DNA of 64,000 nt from Nemertoderma westbladi (Eukaryota > Xenacoelomorpha > Nemertodermatida > Nemertodermatidae): contig JAUCBJ010006717.1 of the NCBI GenBank assembly GCA_032718475.1, positions 1 through 64,000 on the forward strand. The letters are read 5' to 3'. A model generated the notes under the pieces. The model was given only the letters and a program-made list of their open reading frames with translations, had not been told where the DNA came from and made no database searches. Both the position numbers and the translations under genes were made by a program. Shown here piece after piece: positions 8,056-21,503 of this stretch. Position 1 is the first letter of the stretch, and every line of letters begins with the position of its first letter.

Positions 8056-8200
8056 GTACTCCCCTTGTTTTACTCCCAGGACTTTAACTGGTACTCATCG
8101 ACCCCAGTGATTGAAAGGCTGAGTGGACCCTTGCTGGGTTCGAACCTACAACCAATAGATTGCAGGCCCGGTGCTCAAACAACTGAGCTACCCCACCCAT
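8056..8200 (-). mobile_element. tRNA-derived SINE, copy 1 (minus strand)
   Basis: On the minus strand a tRNA-like head starts near 8199 with GGTGGGGTAGCTCAGTTG (A-box-like, 8190-8180) and contains GGTTCGAACCC (a match to the RNA polymerase III B box, 8146-8136). The tRNA cloverleaf is imperfect, so it is not a functional tRNA gene. It is followed by GGTCCACTCAGCCTTTCAAT and CACTGGGGTC, the same non-tRNA body as the plus-strand element at 8356, which marks the two as one SINE family. Confidence 0.7.
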
Positions 8201-8355
8201 AAAACAAAAAAAATACAATATTGAGTGATTTAATGATTTAGACATTCAGTATTCTCTAAATTAATTCACATGCAGCTTCAATTTTAAAAAAGTTGAAGTT
8301 AAGTTTGTTTTGATTTTCTGACAGATTAAACCTCATTTAACATGACAAGTTATTA
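8201..8355. other. AT-rich spacer between the two SINEs
   Basis: AT-rich with an A-rich run just after 8200, which on the minus strand lies immediately before the SINE head. No gene is seen. Confidence 0.4.
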
Positions 8356-8475
8356 ACGCGGGGTAGCTCAGATGGTTGCGCTCCGGTCCTGTAATCTGGT
8401 TGTAGGTTCAGCCCCGCCATGGTCCACTCACCTTTCAACCACTGGGGTCCGGCTTCGGCCGACTGTTTACTTGCT
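8356..8475 (+). mobile_element. tRNA-derived SINE, copy 2 (plus strand)
   Basis: The head GCGGGGTAGCTCAGATGG (A box 8364-8375) and a degenerate B box GGTTCAGCCCC (8405-8415) are followed by GGTCCACTCACCTTTCAACC and CACTGGGGTC, closely related to the minus-strand copy at 8056-8200. The tRNA part folds only partly. The two copies face away from each other. Confidence 0.7.
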
Positions 8476-9706
8476 TAAACATGACAAGTCGAATCATGAG
8501 GGATTGCATATTCGCGTTTCCTCATTGATTCACTAATGTATAAACACATAAATCATCGGTTTACGATGTGTGAAATAGTTTGAGATTCTTTAATCTTTTA
8601 CAGTTTTTTTTCCTGGTCATACTGGTTGCACAGTTAAATATCGTGGTAACCAACCATATTGTTACAAGTTTATTCCAACCGTGGACACACAGGCCTTTCC
8701 GCACTACTGCCTAACTATCCGCACTACTGCCTAACTAATGGCCTATAAGGGGTGGAATACCAGAATACAAATGAAGCAATGAAGCCATGAATCACTGCGT
8801 GGGGTCGACGCGGTTGGCGTGGCCTCGGGTTTGGTGATGGTGCGGGGCTACGGGGCTACAATCTGGCCGGGCAGTTCTAACGACGTAGAGGATTGTGCCA
8901 TAACTATGGACGACGAAATTAACAGCAGGGATGCGTAACTTCCGGTTACAGATGACACTAACTATACAATTTAATTGGTTGAATTATAAATTTTACAATA
9001 AGTAATAAAGTTACTCGAACATTTACAATATCAAAGTTTTATGTAAATGTCAACTGAATCACTAGCTAAAATTTAATAAAAATTGTGGTGCCGATGTAAG
9101 CACGCTTAGTGTGGTTGCCTTTATTAATGGATGGTGTACAGCTGTTTCAATTTTCAAACATTGTTTGTCTGTTGATGATTGGCGTAAATCTTATAGTTAT
9201 GACCGGAAGATTATCCATTTGCTCATTTTCTGTGAGATTTTTGCTCTTTTAGTAAATTTATCTTGACGCTACTATAATAGACTTGCTACATTACATTATA
9301 CATATTTATATATTTACATAATGCTAAGCCGACTTATGGACATAAGTTACGCCGCCACAATACCATATAGATTATCATCAGCATATTCAAGGAAATTGTC
9401 TTTCCTCTCCATGTGGTCGGTCACCAAAGCACAGAATTGTACAAAGGATCCTAACGGCGAAAATAATGTCCTCTGAAGTTGAGGCGGCTCTGTTTAGGTT
9501 GTTATATGGCAGGATCTAAGACGGGATAAAAGACAAAGGCAATATTTTTATTAAATCAAGGGAATATTCCAATAGAAAGCAGAAGATTGAATGCGGTAAT
9601 TATTTAATTCGCTCTGTATCCTAAAATGAAGAAATACGAAATAGAAAAAATTCATATTCATCAATTAGCACCGCAACTCGGGGTAAAATGAAGTAAGAAA
9701 TAATCA
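8476..9706. other. Unannotated flank of the satellite, no gene recognised
   Basis: Mostly AT-rich, with a short GC-rich CpG-containing island around 8800-8900. A 17-bp direct duplication (CCGCACTACTGCCTAAC) occurs around 8699-8733. I found no frame with recognisable protein content. The satellite starts abruptly at 9707 after GAAATAATCA. Confidence 0.5.
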
Positions 9707-12700
9707 CAATCAGAATGGAATGGCCAATCAGAATGGAATGAACTATCAGAATGGAATGAACTATCAGAATGGAATGAACAATCAGAATGTAATGAACTAT
9801 CAGAATGGAATGAACTATCAGAATGGAATGAACAATCAGAATGGAATTAACAATCAGAATGGAATGAACTATCAGAATGGAATTAACAATCAGAATGGAA
9901 TGAACTATCAGAATGGAATGAACTATCAGAATGGAATGAACTATCAGAATGGAATGAACTATCAGAATGGAATGAACAATCAGAATGGAATGAACTATCA
10001 GAATGGAATTAACAATCAGAATAGAATGAACTATCAGAATGGAATGAACTATCAGAATGGAATGAACTATCAGAATGGAATGAACTATCAGAATGGAATG
10101 AACTATCAGAATGGAATGAACTATCAGAATGGAATGAATGAACTATCAGAATGGAATGAACTATCAGAATGGAATGAACTATCAGAATGGAATTAACAAT
10201 CAGAATGGAATGAACTATCAGAATGGAATGAACAACCAGTATGGAATGAACTATCAGAATGGAATGAACTATCAGAATGGAATGAACTATCAGAATGGAA
10301 TGAACAATCAGAATGGAATGAACAATCAGAATGGAATGAACTATCAGAATGGAATGAACAATCAGAATGGAATGAACAACCAGAATGGAATGAATGAACT
10401 ATCAGAATGGAATGAACTATCAGAATGGAATGAACTATCAGAATGGAATGAACTATCAGAATGGAATGAACTATCAGCATGGAATGAACTATCAGAATGG
10501 AATGAATTATCAGAATGGAATTAACAATCAGAATGGAATGAACTATCAGAATGGAATGAACTATCAGAATGGAATGAACAACCAGTATGGAATGAATGAA
10601 CTATCAGAATGGAATGAACTATCAGAATGGAATGAACTATCAGAATGGAATGAACTATCAGCATGGAATGAACTATCAGAATGGAATGAATTATCAGAAT
10701 GGAATTAACAATCAGAATGGAATGAACTATCAGAATGGAATGAACTATCAGAATGGAATGAACTATCAGAATGGAATGAATGAACTATCAGAATGGAATG
10801 AACTATCAGAATGGAATGAACTATCAGAATGGAATTAACAATCAGAATGGAATGAACTATCAGAATGGAATGAACAACCAGTATGGAATGAATGAACTAT
10901 CAAAATGGAATGAACTATCAGAATGGAATTAACTATCAGAATGGAATGAACTATCAGAATGGAATGAACAATCAGAATGGAATTAACAATCAGAATGGAA
11001 TGAACTATCAGAATGGAATGAACAATCAGAATGGAATGAACAACCAGAATGGAATGAATGAACTATCAGAATGGAATGAACTATCAAAATGGAATGAACT
11101 ATCAGAATGGAATGAACTATCAAAATGGAATGAATGAACTATCAGAATGGAATGAACTATCAGAATGGAATGAACTATCAGAATGGAATGAACAATCAGA
11201 ATGGAATGAACTATCAGAATGGAATGAACTATCAGAATGGAATGAACAATCAGAATGGAATGAACAACCAGAATGGAATGAATGAACTATCAGAATGGAA
11301 TGAACTATCAAAATGGAATGAACTATCAGAATGGAATGAACTATCAAAATGGAATGAATGAACTATCAGAATGGAATGAACTATCAGAATGGAATGAACT
11401 ATCAGAATGGAATTAACAATCAGAATGGAATGAACTATCAGAATGGAATGAACAATCAGAATGGAATGAACAATCAGAATGGAATGAACAACCAGTATGG
11501 AATGAACTATCAGAATGGAATGAACTATCAGAATGGAATGAACTATCAGAATGGAATTAACAATCAGAATGGAATGAACTATCAGAATGGAATTAACAAT
11601 CAGAATGGAATGAACTATCAGAATGGAATGAACTATCAGAATGGAATGAACTATCAGAATGGAATGAACTATCAGAATGGAATGAACTATCAGAATGGAA
11701 TGAACTATCAGAATGGAATGAACTATCAGAATGGAATGAACTATCAGAATGGAATGAACTATCAGAATGGAATGAACTATCAGAATGGAATGAACTATCA
11801 GAATGGAATGAACTATCAGAATGGAATGAACTATCAGAATGGAATGAACTATCAGAATGGAATGAACTATCAGAATGGAATGAACTATCAGAATGGAATG
11901 AACTATCAGAATGGAATGAACTATCAGAATGGAATGAACAATCAGAATGGAATGAACTATCAGAATGGAATGAACAATCAGAATGGAATGAACTATCAGA
12001 ATGGAATGAACTATCAGAATGGAATGAACTATCAGAATGGAATGAACTATCAGAATGGAATGAACTATCAGAATGGAATGAACAATCAGTATGGAATGAA
12101 CAACCAGTATGGAATGAACTATCAGAATGGAATGAACAATCAGAATGGAATTAACAATCAGAATGGAATGAACTATCAGAATGGAATGAACAATCAGAAT
12201 GGAATGAACAATCAGAATGGAATGAACAACCAGTATGGAATGAACTATCAGAATGGAATGAACAATCAGAATGGAATTAACAATCAGAATGGAATGAACT
12301 ATCAGAATGGAATGAACTATCAGAATGGAATGAACTATCAGAATGGAATTAACAACCAGTATGGAATTAACAATCAGAATGGAATGAACTATCAGAATGG
12401 AATGAACTATCAGAATGGAATTAACAATCAGAATGGAATGAACTATCAGAATGGAATGAACAATCAGAATGGAATGAACTATCAGAAAGGAATGAACAAT
12501 CAGAATGGAATGAACAATCAGAATGGAATGAACAACCAGTATGGAATGAACTATCAGAATGGAATGAACTATCAGAATGGAATTAACAATCAGAATGGAA
12601 TGAACTATCAGAATGGAATTAACAATCAGAATGGAATGAACTATCAGAATGGAATGAACTATCAGAATGGAATGAACTATCAGAATGGAATGAACTATCA

Positions 12701-15700
12701 GAATGGAATGAACTATCAGAATGGAATGAACTATCAGAATGGAATTAACAATCAGAATGGAATGAACTATCAGAATGGAATGAACAATCAGAATGGAATG
12801 AACAATCAGAATGGAATGAACAATCAGAATGGAATGAACTATCAGAATGGAATGAACTATCAGAATGGAATGAACTATCAGAATGGAATGAACTATCAGA
12901 ATGGAATGAACTATCAGAATGGAATGAACTATCAGAATGGAATGAACAATCAGAATGGAATGAACTATCAGAATGGAATGAACTATCAGAATGGAATGAA
13001 CAATCAGAATGGAATGAACTATCAGAATGGAATGAACAACCAGTATGGAATGAACTATCAGAATGGAATGAACTATCAGAATGGAATTAACAATCAGAAT
13101 GGAATGAACTATCAGAATGGAATGAACTATCAGAATGGAATGAACTATCAGAATGGAATGAACTATCAGAATGGAATGAACTATCAGAATGGAATTAACA
13201 ATCAGAATGGAATGAACTATCAGAATGGAATGAACTATCAGAATGGAATGAACTATCAGAATGGAATTAACAATCAGAATGGAATGAACTATCAGAATGG
13301 AATTAACAATCAGAATGGAATGAACTATCAGAATGGAATGAACTATCAGAATGGAATGAACTATCAGAATGGAATGAACTATCAGAATGGAATGAACTAT
13401 CAGAATGGAATGAACTATCAGAATGGAATGAACAATCAGAATGGAATGAACTATCAGAATGGAATGAACTATCAGAATGGAATGAACAATCAGAATGGAA
13501 TGAACTATCAGAATGGAATGAACAACCAGTATGGAATGAACTATCAGAATGGAATGAACTATCAGAATGGAATTAACAATCAGAATGGAATGAACTATCA
13601 GAATGGAATGAACTATCAGAATGGAATGAACTATCAGAATGGAATGAACTATCAGAATGGAATGAACTATCAGAATGGAATTAACAATCAGAATGGAATG
13701 AACTATCAGAATGGAATGAACTATCAGAATGGAATGAACTATCAGAATGGAATGAACTATCAGAATGGAATGAACTATCAGAATGGAATGAACTATCAGA
13801 ATGGAATGAACTATCAGAATGGAATTAACAATCAGAATGGAATGAACTATCAGAATGGAATGAACAATCAGAATGGAATGAACAATCAGAATGGAATGAA
13901 CAACCAGTATGGAATGAACTATCAGAATGGAATGAACTATCAGAATGGAATTAACAATCAGAATGGAATGAACTATCAGAATGGAATTAACAATCAGAAT
14001 GGAATGAACTATCAGAATGGAATGAACTATCAGAATGGAATGAACTATCAGAATGGAATGAACTATCAGAATGGAATGAACTATCAGAATGGAATGAACT
14101 ATCAGAATGGAATGAACAATCAGAATGGAATGAACTATCAGAATGGAATGAACAACCAGTATGGAATGAATGAACTATCAGAATGGAATGAACTATCAGA
14201 ATGGAATGAACTATCAGAATGGAATGAACTATCAGAATGGAATTAACAATCAGAATGGAATGAACTATCAGAATGGAATGAACAATCAGAATGGAATGAA
14301 CTATCAGAATGGAATGAACTATCAGAATGGAATGAACTATAAGAATGGAATGAACTATCAGAATGGAATGAACTATCAGAATGGAATGAACTATCAGAAT
14401 GGAATTAACAATCAGAATGGAATGAACTATCAGAATGGAATGAACTATCAGAATGGAATTAACAACCAGTATGGAATTAACAATCAGAATGGAATGAACT
14501 ATCAGAATGGAATGAACTATCAGAATGGAATTAACAATCAGAATGGAATGAACTATCAGAATGGAATGAACAATCAGAATGGAATGAACTATCAGAAAGG
14601 AATGAACAATCAGAATGGAATGAACAATCAGAATGGAATGAACTATCAGAATGGAATGAACAATCAGAATGGAATGAACTATCAGAATGGAATGAACTAT
14701 CAGAATGGAATTAACAATCAGAATGGAATGAACTATCAGAATGGAATTAACAATCAGAATGGAATGAACTATCAGAATGGAATGAACTATCAGAATGGAA
14801 TGAACTATCAGAATGGAATGAACTATCAAAATGGAATGAACTATCAGAATGGAATGAACTATCAAAATGGAATGAACTATCAGAATGGAATTAACAATCA
14901 GAATGGAATGAACTATCAGAATGGAATGAACAATCAGAATGGAATGAACAATCAGAATGGAATGAACAACCAGTATGGAATGAACTATCAGAATGGAATG
15001 AACTATCAGAATGGAATTAACAATCAGAATGGAATGAACTATCAGAATGGAATTAACAATCAGAATGGAATGAACTATCAGAATGGAATGAACTATCAGA
15101 ATGGAATGAACTATCAGAATGGAATGAACTATCAGAATGGAATGAACTATCAGAATGGAATGAACTATCAGAATGGAATGAACAATCAGAATGGAATGAA
15201 CTATCAGAATGGAATGAACAACCAGTATGGAATGAATGAACTATCAGAATGGAATGAACTATCAGAATGGAATGAACTATCAGAATGGAATGAACTATCA
15301 GAATGGAATTAACAATCAGAATGGAATGAACTATCAGAATGGAATGAACAATCAGAATGGAATGAACTATCAGAATGGAATGAACTATCAGAATGGAATG
15401 AACTATAAGAATGGAATGAACTATCAGAATGGAATGAACTATCAGAATGGAATGAACTATCAGAATGGAATTAACAATCAGAATGGAATGAACTATCAGA
15501 ATGGAATGAACTATCAGAATGGAATGAACTATCAGAATGGAATGAACTATCAGAATGGAATGAACTATCAGAATGGAATGAACTATCAGAATGGAATGAA
15601 CAATCAGAATGGAATGAACAATCAGAATGGAATGAACTATCAGAATGGAATGAACAACCAGTATGGAATGAATGAACTATCAGAATGGAATGATCTATCA

Positions 15701-16070
15701 GAATGGAATGAACTATCAGAATGGAATGAACAATCAGAATGGAATGAACAATCAGAATGGAATGAACTATCAGAATGGAATTAACAATCAGAATGGAATG
15801 AACTATCAGAATGGAATGAACTATCAGAATGGAATGAACTATCAGAATGGAATGAACTATCAGAATGGAATGATCTATCAGAATGGAATGAACTATCAGA
15901 ATGGAATGAACTATCAGAATGGAATGAACTATCAGAATGGAATGAACTATCAGAATGGAATTAACAATCAGAATGGAATGAACTATCAGAATGGAATGAA
16001 CTATCAGAATGGAATGAACTATCAGAATGGAATGAACTATCAGAATGGAATGAACTATCAGAATGGAATG
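9707..16070. repeat. 18-bp satellite array 1
   Basis: About 350 head-to-tail units of consensus AACTATCAGAATGGAATG, all in one orientation. Frequent variants are AACAATCAG, ATTAACAATCAG, AACAACCAGTATGG, CTATCAAAATGG and GATCTATCAG. Four-base insertions giving AATGAATGAAC occur sporadically (about 10134, 10392, 10586, 14167, 15234, 15669) and reset phase. A ~1,066-bp stretch is repeated within the array (14170 versus 15236). The first units at 9707-9730 are degenerate (AATGGCCAATCAG). The array ends at GAATGATCT, which overlaps the ATCT beginning the next block. Confidence 0.98.
11358..14246 (+). other. Repeat-derived 962-codon open frame, not considered a gene
   Basis: An uninterrupted plus-strand frame encodes the hexapeptide MNYQNG and variants (INNQNG, MNNQYG), then shifts to ELSEWN after a 4-bp insertion and stops at a TAA. 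It exists because the 18-bp unit has no stop in that phase. There is no non-repeat domain, no signal peptide and no splice or promoter context. The other phase (ELSEWN) and two minus phases (IVHSIL, FHSDSS) are also largely open, which is expected of a repeat and not of a gene. Confidence 0.85.
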
Positions 16071-16369
16071 ATCTTATACTGTAAAATAATTAATATCCTT
16101 TAACAAGCAGGTTGAAAAAGCAGTTTTTACCGTAATCAACTTAATTAACTAATTAATTGCTATTATCTTAGCTTCTCGAAGGCCACACGGAAATTCAACT
16201 TGGAAAATTTCTAAACTTTTCCCAGACTACATGACGTGTACCAAGTTTGGTTAAATTTCATTAACATTTGGCTGAGTTATTAACGTTTAAAATTGGACAC
16301 AACAGAACAACAGAACAACAGATCGACAGAACAACAGATCAACAGAACAACAGAGCAACAGAACACCGA
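16071..16369. repeat. Truncated copy A of the ~700-bp element (duplicate)
   Basis: Corresponds to 4276-4574; the first ~360 bp of the element, including the fold-back, are absent because the duplication breakpoint lies inside it. Confidence 0.85.
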
Positions 16370-16433
16370 TTGAGTTAGTGGTACCTGTATGCTAAGCTCG
16401 CTTACTTTCGTCGCTCGCCCCACATTTATAGTA

Positions 16434-17040
16434 TAGAGTCAATAGGAATTGAAATACAGGCAGTGTATGGTGGGAGTTATGTCTGGGTTGCTATAGCAAT
16501 ACTACTGGCTGCCTATTACAGTACAATTCCCCTCTGGTAAGCCTACACCAACATCTCCCAGCCAGCAAACAGCTCTACACTACACCCCCGCAGAGACTAT
16601 GTTGACCAATAATGGGAAGGATTAAATTTGTACTCAATAATTGTGCCGCTTTAATTACGTTTAGATCAATTAAAGACACATTTATTAAAGCAAATCACTT
16701 GAACTAATTATAAACTATAATACTGTAGAATGGGGTATGTGGATTACATCTGTATAATTTTTAAGTATAATTATTTAAATCTTATACTGTAAAATAATTA
16801 ATTTCCTTTAACAGGCGGGTTGAAAATGCAGTTTTTACCGTAATCAATTTAATTAACTAATTAATTGCTATTATCTTAGCTTCTCGAAGGCCATACGGAA
16901 ATTCAACTTGGAAAATTTCTAAACTTTTGCCAGACTACATGTGTACCAAGTTTGGTTAAATTTCATTAACATTTGGCTAAGTTATTAACGTTTAAAATTG
17001 GACACAACAGATCGACAGAACGACAGAACAACAGAACACG
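16434..17040. repeat. Copy B of the ~700-bp element (duplicate)
   Basis: Corresponds to 4639-5245 at offset 11,795. Contains the GCAAAC substitution relative to GCTAAC in copy 1. Confidence 0.85.
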
Positions 17041-17348
17041 TTCGTGGGGCCTTCGCGCAGCACGAGGCCCAATTATGAGATAGAAATTAAAATCGAGCGA
17101 CTGTATCACAAAATCAGTATTTAACTTTATAAATTAGTAAAATTTAGAAATTTAACCACACCGCCAATCAATCAAAGAAATTACACAGAAATCCCATCAA
17201 AAAATAATAAGCCTAATATTTTGAGAAATAAACAATTTTGGATATAAGCCTTCTGCAGTGGTAATGTTATTGACTGACAATCATTAAATGAGATCTGTCT
17301 ATTACCTGAGACTAAAGAACACAGACTCTATAGTGTAATAGGCCTAAT

Positions 17349-17576
17349 CGCCTCCGCTTTGCAGGACATTGCTTTCGCCGTGAGGACCAGCCAGTGCATA
17401 ATCTTGTACTTTGGCAGCCTCATGGAGTGAATAAGCATGGTGGACAGCCCATGACTTTCTTGAGACGCATCTTAAAGGACACTGGTCTTGAAGATGCGGA
17501 TTATCTAGCAAATGTCATGGGTGATAGGGAGTTGTGACGGCGCAATTTTTTCGACAAGCCGGCACAGCATTCTTAA
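17349..17576 (+). pseudogene. Non-LTR retrotransposon C-terminal fragment (duplicate)
   Basis: Same sequence as 5554-5781, including the TGA in place of the expected tryptophan codon, so the lesion predates the segmental duplication. A poly-C tract follows. Confidence 0.75.
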
Positions 17577-17634
17577 AAATGCAGCTGCAATGCAGCGTGC
17601 CGATCCTACAGTAGTAGTAGTAGTGTGTAACTGG

Positions 17635-17635
<1 letters not shown>

Positions 17636-17665
<30 letters not shown>
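17636..17665. repeat. (C)30 homopolymer
   Basis: Counterpart of the 28-C run at 5841-5868, two bases longer. Confidence 0.95.
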
Positions 17666-18098
17666 AGATTTTCGTCAAAGGTTAAAATAAGCTTTACAAA
17701 TTTCCAGCTATTTAAATCAGATAGTGTCGTAGGCCTACTTTGACCGCATGCGAAAATCGTGATCTTCAGCGCAAATTGACCGCAAGTGAAATAATGTATA
17801 GTTTATTATTGGTTAGCAAATACCGCCAATGTAACCTGCTCCTTTCCCTTAATGTTTTTATTTAAATTAAATTAATTTTTCAAACCCACGAAAATTTATT
17901 TTGTGTTTGCGGTCAATCCGCGCCATTGACTCATTTAAATATACTGTTAGGTGTTGAGTAGGCATAGGCAACCTATTCATTCTAATACTACTGTAATACA
18001 GTAGACCTACTTCAAAAATCACTCCATTAATTATTTCAAGGCCAATTATCCTATCATATTGTGGCAAACGGGCATTTTCGGGGTTTTCTCAGAACGAA

Positions 18099-18863
18099 TC
18101 ATTTAATACGTACATGTCCCGTTTTCTCGTGTTGGAAAGCCAAATCTGTCGCTCCCAATCGCTGATTCATTAAGTCTGCATGGTGTTTACGGATGCGGAC
18201 ATCTATCGAGTATTGAGTCTCACCCATAAACGTTTCCACATGTACACGGTATTTTGTAAACCACCCCTCTTGGCTGGGTTTTGGGTTTGTGTCCCCTTAG
18301 TAAATTCGAGCTTTCTAAGATATATAAGAGTTTTCTCCTGCATCTTTCGGTACGTTTCAAAACATATTGATAACGTCGAAACTGACCTGTATATCATTGT
18401 TGTCGGGGGGGGGGGGGGGGGGGGGGGGTAATACTATTTAACCCATCTATGAACGCGGTTGAGTTCTTTATGTATGATTCACCTTGATCCAAATACACCG
18501 ATATAGACATAAGTAAAGCTAGATAAGTAGCTACTTTACCACATGGGGCGTTGGTGAAAGCCACTATATTACGAAGTGAAACACCATCCTTGTTGACTTT
18601 TTGGTTACCGTAGGGTAGGTATAAGGTAGTTCTGAATGGTGGCGGTGGGACCCTAACTTGGTGCGCAGTGAGTTCATATTTTCTCCTGAGTCTGTAAGAG
18701 TTTTTAGAGTGGAATTTACAGCCCTTTCATACCGACCAGCCGGATTAGACTGCAGTTTAGTAAAATGGTTCCATCCATAGTAATTGCTTTCATTTTTTCG
18801 GTTTCGGCATTCCTACCTTTCTAAAACAACAGTTTTGTTCCCCTTGTCTGCAGGGTTGTTTAA
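18099..18863 (-). pseudogene. Penelope-like element remnant (duplicate)
   Basis: Same as 6302-7066 at offset 11,797, with identical frame breaks, identical internal deletion joining RT motif A to the GIY-YIG segment, and the same 24-G tract (18405-18428). The shared lesions show the element was already dead when the block was duplicated. Confidence 0.75.
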
Positions 18864-18914
18864 TAATGGACCCATCTTCCCCCAATTGTTCAATGGCATC
18901 GCTACCCGAAGGTA

Positions 18915-19437
18915 GGCACTGCTACAGTATGTGTACCCATAACCGGAATTTTTTTGTAGTAGCTAGTTTTGACACTACTACAGTATGTCTACCCATAACC
19001 GGGATTTTTTTTGTAGTAGCTAGTTTTGGCATTACTACAGTATGTGTAGGCCTACCCATAACCGGGATTTTATTTGTAGTAGCTAGTTTTGGCACTAATA
19101 CAGTATGTGTACCCATAACCGGGATTTTATTGGTAGTAGCTAGTTTTGGCACTACTACAGTATGTGTACCCATAACCGGAATTTTTTTGTAGTAGCTAGT
19201 TTTGACACTACTACAGTATGTGTACCCATAACCGGGATTTTTTTTGTAGTACCTTAAGTTTTGGCACTACTATAGTATGTGTACCCATAACCGGGATTTT
19301 ATTTGTAGTAGCTAGTTTTGGCACTAATACAGTATGTGTACCCATAACCGGGATTTTATTGGTAGTAGCTAGTTTTGGCACTACTACAGTATGTGTACCC
19401 ATAACCGGGACTTTATTTTTGTAGTGGCTAGTTTTGG
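18915..19437. repeat. ~58-bp minisatellite (duplicate)
   Basis: Same unit order, number and variants as 7118-7640. The absence of copy-number change between the duplicates shows that little time has passed, or that one block is an assembly copy. Confidence 0.9.
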
Positions 19438-19440
19438 CAG

Positions 19441-19851
19441 TTTAGGGGTGGGCGCTACTCCTAACTGCTACCCGAAGGTGGTGGGTGCTACTCATATCTA
19501 ATACCCGAAGGTAGGGGTGGGCGCTACTCCTATCTGCTACCCGAAGGTAGGGGTGGGCGCTACTCCTATCTGCTACCCAAAGGTAGGGGTGGGCGCTACT
19601 CCTATCTGCTACCCGAAGGTAAGGGTGGGCGCTACTCCTATCTGCTACCCGAAAGTAGGGGTAGACGCTACTCCTATCTGCTACCCGAAGGTAGGGGTGG
19701 GCGCTACTCCTATTTGCTACCCGAAGGCATGGGTGGGCGCTATTAGTATCTGCTACCCGAAGGTAGGGGTGGGCGATACTCCTATCTGCTACCCGAAGTT
19801 AGGAATGGGCGCTACACATATCAGCTACCAGAAGGTAGGGGTGGGCGCTAC
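19441..19851. repeat. 36-bp minisatellite (duplicate)
   Basis: Same as 7644-8054, with the same number and order of variant units. Confidence 0.9.
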
Positions 19852-19852
19852 A

Positions 19853-19997
19853 GTACTCCCCTTGTTTTACTCCCAGGACTTTAACTGGTACTCATCGACC
19901 CCAGTGATTGAAAGGCTGAGTGGACCCTTGCTGGGTTCGAACCTACAACCAATAGATTGCAGGCCCGGTGCTCAAACAACTGAGCTACCCCACCCAT
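19853..19997 (-). mobile_element. tRNA-derived SINE, minus strand (duplicate)
   Basis: Counterpart of 8056-8200, with the same A- and B-box-like sequences. Confidence 0.7.
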
Positions 19998-20152
19998 AAA
20001 ACAAAAAAAATACAATATTGAGTGATTTAATGATTTAGACATTCAGTATTCTCTAAATTAATTCACATGCAGCTTCAATTTTAAAAAAGTTGAAGTTAAG
20101 TTTGTTTTGATTTTCTGACAGATTAAACCTCATTTAACATGACAAGTTATTA

Positions 20153-20272
20153 ACGCGGGGTAGCTCAGATGGTTGCGCTCCGGTCCTGTAATCTGGTTGT
20201 AGGTTCAGCCCCGCCATGGTCCACTCACCTTTCAACCACTGGGGTCCGGCTTCGGCCGACTGTTTACTTGCT
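20153..20272 (+). mobile_element. tRNA-derived SINE, plus strand (duplicate)
   Basis: Counterpart of 8356-8475. Confidence 0.7.
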
Positions 20273-21503
20273 TAAACATGACAAGTCGAATCATGAGGGA
20301 TTGCATATTCGCGTTTCCTCATTGATTCACTAATGTATAAACACATAAATCATCGGTTTACGATGTGTGAAATAGTTTGAGATTCTTTAATCTTTTACAG
20401 TTTTTTTTCCTGGTCATACTGGTTGCACAGTTAAATATCGTGGTAACCAACCATATTGTTACAAGTTTATTCCAACCGTGGACACACAGGCCTTTCCGCA
20501 CTACTGCCTAACTATCCGCACTACTGCCTAACTAATGGCCTATAAGGGGTGGAATACCAGAATACAAATGAAGCAATGAAGCCATGAATCACTGCGTGGG
20601 GTCGACGCGGTTGGCGTGGCCTCGGGTTTGGTGATGGTGCGGGGCTACGGGGCTACAATCTGGCCGGGCAGTTCTAACGACGTAGAGGATTGTGCCATAA
20701 CTATGGACGACGAAATTAACAGCAGGGATGCGTAACTTCCGGTTACAGATGACACTAACTATACAATTTAATTGGTTGAATTATAAATTTTACAATAAGT
20801 AATAAAGTTACTCGAACATTTACAATATCAAAGTTTTATGTAAATGTCAACTGAATCACTAGCTAAAATTTAATAAAAATTGTGGTGCCGATGTAAGCAC
20901 GCTTAGTGTGGTTGCCTTTATTAATGGATGGTGTACAGCTGTTTCAATTTTCAAACATTGTTTGTCTGTTGATGATTGGCGTAAATCTTATAGTTATGAC
21001 CGGAAGATTATCCATTTGCTCATTTTCTGTGAGATTTTTGCTCTTTTAGTAAATTTATCTTGACGCTACTATAATAGACTTGCTACATTACATTATACAT
21101 ATTTATATATTTACATAATGCTAAGCCGACTTATGGACATAAGTTACGCCGCCACAATACCATATAGATTATCATCAGCATATTCAAGGAAATTGTCTTT
21201 CCTCTCCATGTGGTCGGTCACCAAAGCACAGAATTGTACAAAGGATCCTAACGGCGAAAATAATGTCCTCTGAAGTTGAGGCGGCTCTGTTTAGGTTGTT
21301 ATATGGCAGGATCTAAGACGGGATAAAAGACAAAGGCAATATTTTTATTAAATCAAGGGAATATTCCAATAGAAAGCAGAAGATTGAATGCGGTAATTAT
21401 TTAATTCGCTCTGTATCCTAAAATGAAGAAATACGAAATAGAAAAAATTCATATTCATCAATTAGCACCGCAACTCGGGGTAAAATGAAGTAAGAAATAA
21501 TCA
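20273..21503. other. Unannotated flank of satellite array 2
   Basis: Counterpart of 8476-9706; no gene recognised. Confidence 0.5.

Larger units (their letters stand above)
4276..9706. repeat. Non-satellite part of tandem segmental duplication, copy 1
   Basis: Everything from ATCTTATACTG at 4276 to the satellite edge at 9706 is found again at 16071-21503. The offset is 11,795 bp before the poly-C tract and 11,797 bp after it. Differences seen by eye are GCTAAC versus GCAAAC (about 4772/16567) and 28 versus 30 C. Including the satellite that follows, the duplicated unit is 4276-16070. Confidence 0.95.
16071..21503. repeat. Non-satellite part of tandem segmental duplication, copy 2
   Basis: Near-identical to 4276-9706. 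It opens inside the ~700-bp element A and carries every downstream element in the same order. The left junction joins satellite (GAATGATCT) to ATCTTATACTG and shares the four bases ATCT with both parents. Confidence 0.95.

Noticed and set aside
7720-8202. 160-codon plus-strand frame with GATPICYPKV repeats
   Set aside because: The 36-bp minisatellite read in frame, then running antisense through the SINE.
8123-8434. Functional tRNA genes at 8199-8123 (minus) and 8357-8430 (plus)
   Set aside because: Promoter-like boxes exist, but acceptor and T stems do not pair well and both continue into a shared non-tRNA body, as in SINEs.
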